Part shown: positions 18,195 through 26,108 of the stretch, in pieces
How positions within the stretch are numbered: the first letter of the stretch is position 1
Layout: each line of letters opens with the position of its first letter
NCBI GenBank assembly: GCA_963851085.1
Contig: CAWKNX010000009.1
Coordinates: forward strand, 124,001-188,000
Length of the DNA stretch: 64,000 nucleotides
Reading direction: 5' to 3'
DNA from: DATFVJ01 sp963851085
GTDB lineage: Bacteria > Actinomycetota > Actinomycetes > Streptosporangiales > Streptosporangiaceae
Notes under the pieces: model-generated
Told to the model about the DNA's origin: nothing
Databases searched by the model: none
The model's input: only the letters and a program-made list of their open reading frames with translations
Program-made: the position numbers and the translations under genes

Positions 18195-18463
18195 CGGATG
18201 CGCGGGACCATCGGCGATGTCGGCAGGGTGGCGGTTCAGGGGGGTTGGAGCCTCTGGGGGCCGAAGGGCCGGGCTGGCAGGGCTCCGGGGCTGGCGGGCC
18301 GCGGCGCGCGCGGGCGGGCTGGCCCAGCACGAAACGCGGTGGAAGCACGCGAGACGGCCAAGTAGAATAATCGCATGCTGCCGCTATGAATCGGACGGGG
18401 CGCGAGCTGTCGCGCTGGTGAAGCCCGCCCAGTTACCCGTCACCCGAAGGAGTGGCAGTCCCA

Positions 18464-20059
18464 GTGCTTGTTGCGTCTGGCCTTGAGCTGCGTGCCGGAG
18501 CGCGGCTGTTGATTGATGGTGCGTCGTTCCAGATCGGCCCAGGGGACCGGATCGGGCTGGTCGGCAGGAACGGCGCGGGCAAAACGACGCTCGCCCGCGT
18601 GCTCGCGGGAGAGGCCCTTCCCGCCGTGGGTGATGTGCGCCGCACGGGTACCGTTGGCTACCTTCCCCAAGATCCGCGCACGGGCGATCTCGACATGCTC
18701 GCCATGGACCGGATTCTGTCCGCACGCGGCCTGGACGAGGTGCTCGCCGGGATGCGCAGGGCGCAGGATCAGATGGCAGCGGCGGACGGCCGCAGGGATG
18801 CCGCCATCCGTGCCTACGCGCGGTTCGAGGACCGGCTGCATGTGCTCGGCGGTTACGCGGCCGAAGCGGAGGCGGCCTCGATGGCGGCGAGCCTTGGCCT
18901 GCCCGACCGGGTCCTTGGGCAGCCGCTTCGGAGCCTGTCCGGTGGCCAGCGGCGCCGCGTGGAACTTGCGCGGATCTTGTTCAGTGGCGCCGAGACGCTG
19001 CTTCTCGACGAGCCGACAAACCACTTGGACGCGGACTCCATTTCGTGGCTGCGTGACCACCTGCGCGCGCACCGCGGCGGCCTGGTCGTGATCAGTCACC
19101 ATACGGCGCTGCTCGAGGCCGTGGTCAACAAGGTGTTCCACCTCGATGCCAACCGCTGTGTGCTCGACTTGCACAATGTCGGCTGGCGTACTTATCTCGA
19201 GCAGCGCGAGGTGGCCGAACGGCGGCGCAGGCGCGAGCGGGTCAATGCCGAACGCCAGGCGGCGGCGCTGCAATCGCAGGCCGACCGGATGCGCGCCAAG
19301 GCCACCAAGGCGAGGGCCGCTCAGGGAATGGAGCGGCGCGCGCAGCGGCTGCTCGCCGGCACGACGACCGAGCGCAGGGCGGACCGCGTGGCACGTCTGA
19401 GGTTCCCGACACCGGCACCGTGCGGGCGCGTACCGCTGACCGCGTCCGGCCTGTCCAAGAGCTATGGATCAGTCGAGGTCTTCACCGATGTGGATCTCGC
19501 GGTGGACCGCGGCAGCCGGGTGGTCGTGCTTGGCCTGAACGGCGCCGGCAAGACCACGCTGCTGCGCCTGCTCGTGGGGCTTGAGGAACAAGACACCGGC
19601 GAGGTGTGTGGCGGGCACGGGCTGCGACTCGGATACTACGCGCAGGAACACGAAACCCTCGACACCGGGCGGACAGTACTCGAGAACATGCGCTCGGCCG
19701 CACCCGACCTCACGGAGTCCGAGCAGCGCCGGATTCTCGGCTCGTTCCTGTTCACGGGTGACGACGTGGGCAAACCCGCCGGAGTGCTGTCCGGCGGTGA
19801 GAAGACCAGGCTCGCACTTGCCCTGCTCGTGGTCTCGGGCGCGAACGTCCTGCTGCTTGACGAGCCGACCAACAACCTCGACCCGGCGAGCCGCGCGGAG
19901 ATCCTCGGCGCCCTGCGTACCTACCGGGGCGCGATTGTGCTGGTCACGCACGACGAGGGTGCGGTCGAGGCGCTGCAGCCGCAGCGCGTCATGCTGCTGC
20001 CCGACGGGATAGAGGACACCTGGGACGACGAGTTCTCGGACCTGGTCGCTCTTGCCTGA
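18464..20059 (+). CDS. ABC-F family ATPase
   Basis: Two ABC domains sit in one chain without membrane segments, the ABC-F layout of translation factors and antibiotic-resistance proteins. Domain 1 has GRNGAGKTTLAR, LSGGQRRRVELARI and LLLDEPTNHLD. Domain 2 has GLNGAGKTTLLR, LSGGEKTRLALALL and LLLDEPTNNLD. An arginine-rich linker of about 70 residues (REVAERRRRRERVNAERQ region) lies between them. I chose the GTG at 18464 because GAAGGAG (18446-18452) is correctly spaced for it; the GTG at 18452 overlaps that site. Confidence 0.93.
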   Translation: MLVASGLELRAGARLLIDGASFQIGPGDRIGLVGRNGAGKTTLARVLAGEALPAVGDVRRTGTVGYLPQDPRTGDLDMLAMDRILSARGLDEVLAGMRRAQDQMAAADGRRDAAIRAYARFEDRLHVLGGYAAEAEAASMAASLGLPDRVLGQPLRSLSGGQRRRVELARILFSGAETLLLDEPTNHLDADSISWLRDHLRAHRGGLVVISHHTALLEAVVNKVFHLDANRCVLDLHNVGWRTYLEQREVAERRRRRERVNAERQAAALQSQADRMRAKATKARAAQGMERRAQRLLAGTTTERRADRVARLRFPTPAPCGRVPLTASGLSKSYGSVEVFTDVDLAVDRGSRVVVLGLNGAGKTTLLRLLVGLEEQDTGEVCGGHGLRLGYYAQEHETLDTGRTVLENMRSAAPDLTESEQRRILGSFLFTGDDVGKPAGVLSGGEKTRLALALLVVSGANVLLLDEPTNNLDPASRAEILGALRTYRGAIVLVTHDEGAVEALQPQRVMLLPDGIEDTWDDEFSDLVALA

Positions 20060-20206
20060 ATCCGGTTGCCGGATGAGGTCCCGCAAAACGTCGTTTAAAA
20101 AAAGAAGTGATCATTTGCCTCGATGTGGGTAGCCGATCTAGCGTTAATGCGTGATCATGGCGAGGGACGGTAACGCTGAGGTCACTCCAGATCACGGGAG
20201 GTACTT
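20060..20206. promoter_or_regulatory. A/T-rich leader of the small HTH gene
   Basis: The 147-base gap contains an unusually A/T-rich stretch (ACGTCGTTTAAAAAAAGAAG at about 20087-20106) and TGATCA/GATCTAGCG/TGATCA motifs. The GGGAGG ribosome-binding site lies just before the GTG at 20207. It plausibly holds the terminator region of the ABC-F gene and the promoter of the next gene, but no clear -35/-10 pair can be defended. Confidence 0.35.
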
Positions 20207-20422
20207 GTGACCGAGACCCTCAAGAAAGGCACACGGGTGACCGGTGCTGATCGAACTAAGCTCGCCGCGGACCTCAAGAAGAGGTACGAGTCGGGCGAGA
20301 GCATCAGGTCGCTTGCTGGTGCGACCGGCAGGTCGTATGGCTTCGTCCATCGGATACTCACCGAGTCTGGTGTGCATCTGCGCGGCCGCGGCGGCGCGAC
20401 CCGCGGCAAGGCAAAGGCTTAG
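20207..20422 (+). CDS. Small helix-turn-helix protein
   Basis: The 71-residue protein is almost entirely one HTH: RTKLAADLKKRYESGESIRSLAGATGRSYGFVHRILTESGV, followed by a basic RGRGGATRGKAKA tail. Near-identical small HTH proteins are very widely conserved in actinobacteria, usually beside an enoyl-CoA hydratase gene. Here the two are separated by a 4.8-kb block. The GTG has GGGAGG about five bases upstream. It is likely an abundant DNA-binding regulator; its target is unknown. Confidence 0.9.
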   Translation: MTETLKKGTRVTGADRTKLAADLKKRYESGESIRSLAGATGRSYGFVHRILTESGVHLRGRGGATRGKAKA

Positions 20423-21178
20423 GACGCGGCGAAAGGCCGATTCACACCGGCTTGCCGACCCGGGCTCGTGCCGCCCGCGCGGCTCCCGTCAGGCGCCGGC
20501 CTGGGGCAGACGGTTTGCCCCGGCCAGCGCGTGAACCGGGCAGAGCGCTCGCCGGGGCACCGGGCACTTGTTCGGGTTCTGCTTCCGCCACACGTCGTCA
20601 GGTGCCGTTGCCAGGCGCCGCTGTCAGGCACAGGGCGAGGTCAGCCCCACCGCTATCGCGAAGCGCGGTGGGCAAGATCCGCCAACGGGTCCCGCCTGAG
20701 ACGACTATCGGTATCGGGCGCCCGGCCGAGCGTCGCGCCCGAGTCTCTCGTTAGGCTCGGGCGCGACGCGGTGTCACGGATCTGCCGACGCCACGACCTC
20801 GCGACGGGGACATACCGCCGCACGGCGCGGGCCGGTCCGGTCCGCAACCGGACGGCCGACAACCGGAGGGAAGGCCATGACGCCGAGCATGTCCGGGCTG
20901 AGCAGGCCGATCTGCGCCTCGATATAGACGACACCCCCACCCGGCCGCTCAAGCGGCTCGTTCCGGCAGCCACGAGGCAGGCCAGCCCTACCAGCACGGC
21001 CAGGCAGTGCCAGAGATCGCTTGAGAGTGACGGTGCTGATACCGGCTGTGCCCAGAATGTGGTAGAAAACCCCCGTAGGCCATACCGGCGAGCGGGAGGC
21101 GCCCATGGCTGGAGACGATCGCTCAGCGGCCTGGCTCGGGCCGGGCATCCCGGGCTGGCGTCATGGAGGTGAGTCACG
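20423..21178. other. Non-coding junction region at the left edge of the inserted block
   Basis: No convincing gene lies in these 756 bases; the open frames here have no family features. The stretch 20769-20940 resembles the sequence 25207-25330 around the start of the enoyl-CoA hydratase gene (described separately). The remainder is GC-rich sequence without recognisable structure, ending with GGAGG before the EspC-like gene. Confidence 0.6.
20769..20940 (+). pseudogene. Degraded duplicate of the 5' end of the enoyl-CoA hydratase gene
   Basis: The segment repeats the upstream landmarks of the intact gene at 25263: a CGCGGTGTCA block, then a CCACGACCT block, then a start CCATGACGC at 20876. 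It then runs through CTGCGCCT-GATATAGACGACACC, which matches the codons for LRLDIDDT in the intact gene. Aligning the first 60 coding bases by eye gives roughly three-quarters identity. The copy has indels and an early stop in its ATG frame, so it cannot be functional. It marks the left end of the secretion-type block. Confidence 0.7.
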
Positions 21179-21664
21179 GTGGCGGCTGAAGAGCCGGTCA
21201 GCATCGACCGTCTGCTGAACGGGCCCGGTCCGACTCCTGCTCCGGCTCCTGCTCCGACCCCGGAGCCGCCCCCCAGCCCGCCGCCCGCGCCACCTGCGCC
21301 ACCGCCGCCGGCCCGGTGGCAGACTCCAGCGCCGCCATCGTCCGGCGGCACCGGGAGCGTCAAATACACGGAGTCGGCCCTGAAACGCTTTGCCGAGACC
21401 TCGGACGAGCGTGCCAGCAGCTTCAGGCAGGCGCAGGGGCAGGCTGGGCAGATCCAGGTCCCCCGCGATGCTTTTGGTTACATGTTCGGCGCGCTGGTCT
21501 ACTCGGCGTACGAGAAACACGCGCAGTCTGTCACTGACGGCATCCAGTCGGCCGGAACCGCCATGAGCGGCATTGCGGCGGCGATGCGGGACACTGCTGA
21601 CAGCGTCCACGCGGACAACCAATCTATTAGGAACGACCTGAACCAGATCGGCGGAGGGCCGTGA
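21179..21664 (+). CDS. EspC/WXG100-like type VII secretion substrate
   Basis: The 161-residue protein has a Pro-rich N-terminal region (PTPAPAPAPTPEPPPSPPPA) followed by a roughly 100-residue, two-helix domain starting VKYTESALKRFAETSDERAS and ending DSVHADNQSIRNDLNQI. That layout matches EspC-like (DUF2580-type) ESX-associated proteins. The canonical WXG turn is absent, as in EspC proteins. The GTG start has GGAGG nine bases upstream. It is followed within 60 bases by a second WXG100-like gene, forming an operon with it. Confidence 0.65.
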   Translation: MAAEEPVSIDRLLNGPGPTPAPAPAPTPEPPPSPPPAPPAPPPPARWQTPAPPSSGGTGSVKYTESALKRFAETSDERASSFRQAQGQAGQIQVPRDAFGYMFGALVYSAYEKHAQSVTDGIQSAGTAMSGIAAAMRDTADSVHADNQSIRNDLNQIGGGP

Positions 21665-21725
21665 GACACGGCCAGGCCAGGCCAGGCCAGGCACGGCCGG
21701 GTGGTGAGGTGAGGGGGGTGGTGAC

Positions 21726-22556
21726 ATGACCGCAGCGGTGTACACGAACGAGCTGGAACGGCAGTTCAGCCGGCTCCCCGGGTTCATGCAGAGCGTGCTG
21801 CGTGACCCCTTCAACTGGGTGGATGGCGTGCTGCGGGACATCACCGGCCAGCCGGATCAGCTCGTGACCGCCGGCCACGCGTATGCCGCGCTGGGCAGGC
21901 AGATCGGCCAGCTCGGCGCTGAGCAGGAGCAGGACCGCACGGCGATTCTCGGCGGCGCGTACTCGGGGGCGTCATACGATGCGTTCTCCGCGAAGATGGC
22001 CGAGGTCGAGCAGCAGATCAGCAAGCTTGGCCAGGCAACCGGGCAGACCCAGCAACTGCTCGACGGTGCCGCGCAGGCATGCACGCAAAGCGCCGACATG
22101 ATCGTTTACATTGTTGAGGGAACGATCTCGTTCATCCTTCAGGACGCGGTCGTTTCTGGAGTGCTGTCGCTGTTCACCTTTGGCGCGGCTGCGGCGGCGG
22201 GCGCGGCTGCGGCGGCGGCCAAGTTCGCGACGGCGTGCGAGAAGATCGGCGGGATCGTCGCCAAGCTGACGAGCGTTCTGGAGAAGATCGCCGCGCTGCT
22301 GGAGAAGCTCGCCGGGATCTGCACCACTGTCAAGACGTACCTGACGACACTTCAGGACCAGATCAAAGAGGCCAAAGGGATCAAGAACCTGTTCACGAAG
22401 GCCAAGCTGCAGCGGAGCGGAATCAACCTCGCCGTCCGAACCGCAGGCGGCTACGGTGTCGATGGTGGACCAATCCCCGGGCCGGTCGGCGGCGGCCTGC
22501 ATGCCGGAGCGAGTGCCTACGAAGGCGGGAAGGACGCACACGATGCAGCGCCGTGA
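21726..22556 (+). CDS. WXG100/LXG-like secretion-associated protein with a hydrophobic segment
   Basis: A 276-residue protein. Residues 1-120 are helical and carry YSGASYDAFSAKMAEVEQQI, the usual second-helix pattern of WXG100-superfamily proteins. Residues about 125-165 are strongly hydrophobic (IVYIVEGTISFILQDAVVSG, then LFTFGAAAAAGAAAAAAKFA), followed by an amphipathic helix (KLTSVLEKIAALLEKLAGI) and a Gly/Pro tail. This resembles the N-terminal part of a secreted effector without an obvious toxin domain. Its function is unknown. The last bases overlap a possible small ORF. Confidence 0.6.
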   Translation: MTAAVYTNELERQFSRLPGFMQSVLRDPFNWVDGVLRDITGQPDQLVTAGHAYAALGRQIGQLGAEQEQDRTAILGGAYSGASYDAFSAKMAEVEQQISKLGQATGQTQQLLDGAAQACTQSADMIVYIVEGTISFILQDAVVSGVLSLFTFGAAAAAGAAAAAAKFATACEKIGGIVAKLTSVLEKIAALLEKLAGICTTVKTYLTTLQDQIKEAKGIKNLFTKAKLQRSGINLAVRTAGGYGVDGGPIPGPVGGGLHAGASAYEGGKDAHDAAP

Positions 22557-22680
22557 GGTGCAGACGCATGGTGGCCCAGTCGGCGGCGACCGCGCCCGTG
22601 GCTCTCACCGTGTGTCTCACATCGAGGGGCTACTCCAGTTACCTGCGCAGGCCAGGCTGATGTTCATACCGGAGGGCTGA
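22543..22680 (+). CDS. Possible small ORF coupled to the WXG-like gene
   Basis: An ATG at 22543 inside the end of the previous gene opens a 45-codon frame (MQRREVQTHGG to ARLMFIPEG) that stops three bases before the next ATG at 22683. It would bridge the two genes without gaps. Nothing about the peptide is recognisable, and CGGAGGG before 22683 may serve only the next gene. Treat it as a weak candidate. Confidence 0.25.
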   Translation: MQRREVQTHGGPVGGDRARGSHRVSHIEGLLQLPAQARLMFIPEG

Positions 22681-22682
22681 CG

Positions 22683-23267
22683 ATGTCGGCGAACATTGAG
22701 CTGAGATTGCATGAAGCTGAAATCACGAAGCTGCTTCAGCCCGGCGAACAACTGCTCACGGTGACCGACTTCAGGCTGGCCGATGGCAAACGGCGGGTAG
22801 AGCCCCCGCCAGCCGCGCCAGATGACCGGTCGGCCACGCGGAAGGCCGGTGAGACCGCTGCCGGTGTTGCGGCGTTCCTGGTTACTGGGCCGGATCCGCC
22901 GTCGCCAGGCAAGATGCTCGGCGGGGTGTCGGCCGCCGGGCACATTGGATCGTGGGCCTACCGGCTGATTGGGGCTTACCGTGACGTTCTGGATCGGGCG
23001 AAGTACCTGGTCGTCACGGACCGGCGCGTGCTGCTGATCAGTAGAAAGATCTTTGGCAAGGACCCAGATTTCTCGGTAGCTCTGGGAATTCCGCGTGATG
23101 CTGTGCGCAACGCGAGCAGGCAGGGCCGGCCCTTCGCCCGGGGCCGGGTTGTGATCGAGTTTTTCGACGGGTCAATGATCGCGCTCAGGTTCGGCAGCGT
23201 CTTTGCCGGGCAAGCCGACCAGCTTGTGAAGGTGCTGACCAGCCCGGGCACGCCGCCCGCGCCGTAA
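22683..23267 (+). CDS. PH-like-domain protein of the secretion-type block
   Basis: A 194-residue soluble protein. It opens LRLHEAEITKLLQPGEQLLT, and its C-terminal half has the beta-rich pattern of bacterial PH-like domains: AKYLVVTDRRVLLISRKIFG, then SVALGIPRDAVRNAS and GRVVIEFFDGSMIALRFGS. A Gly/Ala segment in between (AGETAAGVAAFLVTG) might contact membrane. Its role is unknown; it is co-directional with the EspC/WXG-like genes and converges on the YbaB-like gene. Confidence 0.6.
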   Translation: MSANIELRLHEAEITKLLQPGEQLLTVTDFRLADGKRRVEPPPAAPDDRSATRKAGETAAGVAAFLVTGPDPPSPGKMLGGVSAAGHIGSWAYRLIGAYRDVLDRAKYLVVTDRRVLLISRKIFGKDPDFSVALGIPRDAVRNASRQGRPFARGRVVIEFFDGSMIALRFGSVFAGQADQLVKVLTSPGTPPAP

Positions 23268-23296
23268 AACTGGCACGTTGGGCCGGTCCCGGCAGG

Positions 23297-24010
23297 CTAC
23301 TCCAGATCGCTGATGCGCCGGTCGGCCTGGTCAAGCTCATCGAGTAGCTCGTCCATCCGGCTGTTGAACGCGGCCAGGCGCGCATCGAGCGCCGCAGCCA
23401 TCGCCGCTTCATCATCGCGCTGCCCCGCTATCGGCTGCTCTTGCAGGTGCCGGGCGGCGTCGAGGACCCCGTTGGCCGCCGCCGTGACCTGCTCGGCCAG
23501 ACGGGCATTGTCGAATCCGCCCACCGCGGCCGCGCTGAACTGCACCGCCAGGATTTCGCCGGCGCCGCTGGCGGTCACGGTCACCTTGCCATCAGGCGAA
23601 CGCGTGCCGACGACCTGCCCCGCCAACTGCGCGGCCAACCGCTCCGCAGCGTCGCCCGGCGCAGAGAGGTCTTCGCACAACGCCGCTCGCAGGCTGGGGT
23701 CTGCCGCGTCAAGCATGACCTGGGCCGCGCGCTCCCGCGCGGCGCGGACCGCCTCGTTGAGCAACCGGGACAGGGTGGCTGCGAGCGCAGCCGGGCCGGA
23801 TCGCATTGCCCGGGGTCCGACGTAGACCCGGGTCACCTCACCACGGCCGGTAGCCGTGACGGACACCTCGCTGTGACCGCCTGCGCCCGCCTTGACCTCC
23901 CAGGTGACCGCCCCAGCGGCCATAACCGCCGCTGACAGCCTGGATGACTGCTCACGTAGCTGCGCAGCCATCTCGCCCGCGTCGGCTTCAGCGGACACCC
24001 GGTCATCCAC
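23297..24010 (-). CDS. YbaB/EbfC-like protein with two tandem domains
   Basis: The 237-residue protein contains two copies of a YbaB-like pattern. One is VTATGRGEVTRVYVGPRAM, then a helical segment. The second is VTVTASGAGEILAVQFSAAA, then NARLAEQVTAAANGVLDAAR. An acidic, helical C-terminus follows (LDARLAAFNSRMDELLDELD). In actinobacteria such proteins often accompany WXG100 genes, though YbaB itself is a nucleoid protein. I chose the GTG at 24010 because GGAAGG lies eight bases upstream. The longer frame to 24148 has no supporting features. Confidence 0.65.
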   Translation of the reverse strand: MDDRVSAEADAGEMAAQLREQSSRLSAAVMAAGAVTWEVKAGAGGHSEVSVTATGRGEVTRVYVGPRAMRSGPAALAATLSRLLNEAVRAARERAAQVMLDAADPSLRAALCEDLSAPGDAAERLAAQLAGQVVGTRSPDGKVTVTASGAGEILAVQFSAAAVGGFDNARLAEQVTAAANGVLDAARHLQEQPIAGQRDDEAAMAAALDARLAAFNSRMDELLDELDQADRRISDLE

Positions 24011-24470
24011 CTGGAACACCTTCCCCCAGGTGGCTGCACGCCTGCTGGCAAGCCGGCGACGCATATAGGCGATCTTTGACAGAGACCCGCAACCCGTCGC
24101 TGATAGCCACACGAACCACCCCGTCCGCGCAGCGCCCGCAACCGGCACCGCGCCCCACCACGTACCGATATGTTCCAGTTACGCTACCACCGCGGCCATG
24201 GCGCGCGCCTGCGGCCTGAGGGCTCATAAGCGAAACCGGGACAATACTGTCTATTTGGCAATGACGTATTCGGCGAAGCGGTTGTGTCGCCAGCCTGGAT
24301 GCTGACTGTAGGTACAGATTCGTCCTGTATTGCCCTGGTAACGCCTTGTTTGCGCGGGACCTTTTGCCCCTGATCTGCGCCGAATTGCTGGGGCTTCCTC
24401 CTCTAGTGCGCCGAGGCAGCTCAGGTCCAGTTTCGAGTTAGAGGACGTTAAGACCTCAACGGGGAGAACT
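24011..24470. other. Intergenic region upstream of the decayed lipoprotein
   Basis: No gene is supported here. From about 24230 to 24460 the base composition falls well below that of the surroundings (for example CTATTTGGCAATGACGTATT and TAGGTACAGATTCGTCCTGT), which suggests promoter-containing or horizontally acquired sequence. No clear operator or terminator is seen. Confidence 0.4.
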
Positions 24471-25004
24471 TATGAACCGCATCGCCATCGCCCGGCCGGC
24501 ACCATAGCCGTCGCAGGGCACTACCTGAATCCCGCGCTCTCAGCGAGCGTCGGTCAACGTGCCCGGCATCACATCACGCACTCACTATAGCCACACTGGC
24601 TCTGGCTTCATTCGGGAAGGCGGACACTGGCCGCGCCCTCGCCACCACAGTACGTGCCGGTGCCGGGGCCCACGCAGACACAGTACGTCCCGGTGGCGCC
24701 TCCAGCTCCAGTGTCAGACGCGTGGAGTGTCGCGCTTGCGTACACCGGTGACATCAATAGTGGCGATAACTATGACGCCTGGAATCTGCTCAGCTCGTCG
24801 GTGCAAAATCAAGGATGGGGTGGAAACTATGACACCTATGTCGCCAACTTCACTCCCCTCGGCTTTGACGACATGACCCTGGTCAGTGACTATGGCGACA
24901 CGGTCACTTTCACATTCAATCTCCACAATGTCGATACCGGCGCGTATCTGTTCCAGACCTGCACTTACACCGTCGATGACGGGCTCATCACGTCAGCTAC
25001 CTGA
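24471..25004 (+). pseudogene. Decayed secreted or lipoprotein gene
   Basis: GGGGAG at 24460-24465 and an ATG at 24471 look like a genuine translation start, but the frame stops at once (MNRIAIARPAP, then TAG). Further on, an open frame ending at 25004 encodes YVPVPGPTQTQYVPVAPPAP, then a well-formed globular domain (SDAWSVALAYTGDINSG to LFQTCTYTVDDGLITSAT), with Asp/Tyr-rich beta strands. The domain resembles small extracellular domains of lipoproteins, but I cannot name a family. I read this as one gene broken between the start and the domain. A shorter intact gene from 24654 is the alternative. Confidence 0.5.
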
Positions 25005-25262
25005 CTGCCTGGCCATCGCGCGCCTCGGTGCGCGGTGGGGAACATTCAACGAGGAACGTCCGACAAACAGGGGGAATCACGAATATCAAGCTCGCGGCAC
25101 GGCCGAGCCGCTGTCGTCGTTGTCCGCCCCGATGGCGGCCGAGAAGTCCTCGCTGCGGCCGGTGAGCCGGATGAACCCATCCTGCGCGAGAATGATGTCG
25201 CTGCCGCGGTGTCAAGAGCCGTACGAGTGCGGACGCGATGCCACGACCTGGGAGGGAACACC

Positions 25263-26060
25263 ATGACGCTGAGCACATCCGAACTCGTGAAAGCGGGCCT
25301 GCGCCTGGACATAGACGACACCAGCCCAGCGGGCGCGGTGGCGACGGTGACGCTCGACCGCCCGCAGCGCCGCAACGCGATGACTCCGTCGATGTGGTGG
25401 GGCCTCGCCGGCATCGGTGCCTCGCTGCCGCCGAACGTGCGGGTGGTGATCGTTCGCGGCGAGGGACCGTCCTTCTGTGCGGGCATCGACACGCGGCTGC
25501 TCACCCCGGACGGCGTTCCTGGCGAAGAGTTGCCTGACATGACCGGGCCGGGATTCGAGGACTGGATCGCTTCGGTTCAGGAGGGTTTCACCTGGCTGCG
25601 CCGCCCGGACTTCGTCACGATCGCGGCCGTGCGCGGGCACGCGATCGGCGGCGGCTTCCAGCTCGCCCTGGCGTGCGACATCCGGGTGCTCGCGGACGAC
25701 GCGAAACTGTGCATGAAGGAACCCGCTCTCGGCCTCGTCCCCGACCTGACAGGGACCAAGCCGCTGGTGGATCTTGTCGGGCTGCCCCGGGCCATCGAGC
25801 TGTGCCTGACCACCCGCACCGTGGGCGCGGAAGAGGCGCGCGAACTGAGGCTGGCGGAGATGGTCGTGCCGACCGGGGAACTCGACGCCGCGGTAGCCGA
25901 TCTGGTCGGCGCGCTGCTCGCCACGGACGCAGCGACCGCCCGGGCGACCAAGGCTCTGCTCCAGGAGGCGCCCGGGCACAACCTGGCGCAACAGGCCGCG
26001 GCCGAGCGGCGGGCACAGGCGCAACTGCAGCGCGGCCGTATCGCAGCCAGTTCGCCATAA
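25263..26060 (+). CDS. Enoyl-CoA hydratase/isomerase family protein
   Basis: A 265-residue crotonase-fold protein. The oxyanion-hole segments are RGEGPSFCAGIDTRLL and VRGHAIGGGFQLALACD. KEPALGLVPDLTGTKPL carries the usual catalytic-glutamate region. It likely hydrates or isomerises an acyl-CoA; the exact substrate is unknown. The ATG has GGAGGG just upstream. Its 5' region has a degraded duplicate at 20769-20940, so this gene was probably once directly next to the small HTH gene. Confidence 0.88.
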   Translation: MTLSTSELVKAGLRLDIDDTSPAGAVATVTLDRPQRRNAMTPSMWWGLAGIGASLPPNVRVVIVRGEGPSFCAGIDTRLLTPDGVPGEELPDMTGPGFEDWIASVQEGFTWLRRPDFVTIAAVRGHAIGGGFQLALACDIRVLADDAKLCMKEPALGLVPDLTGTKPLVDLVGLPRAIELCLTTRTVGAEEARELRLAEMVVPTGELDAAVADLVGALLATDAATARATKALLQEAPGHNLAQQAAAERRAQAQLQRGRIAASSP

Positions 26061-26108
26061 GCTGAGCACCCAGGGAAGAACCGCGGCGCAGGGGAGGTTC
26101 CCGCCGTC

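Noticed and set aside
24471..24506. Early stop read as selenocysteine or other recoding
   Set aside because: The stop is TAG, not TGA, so tRNA-Sec cannot read it; decay is simpler.
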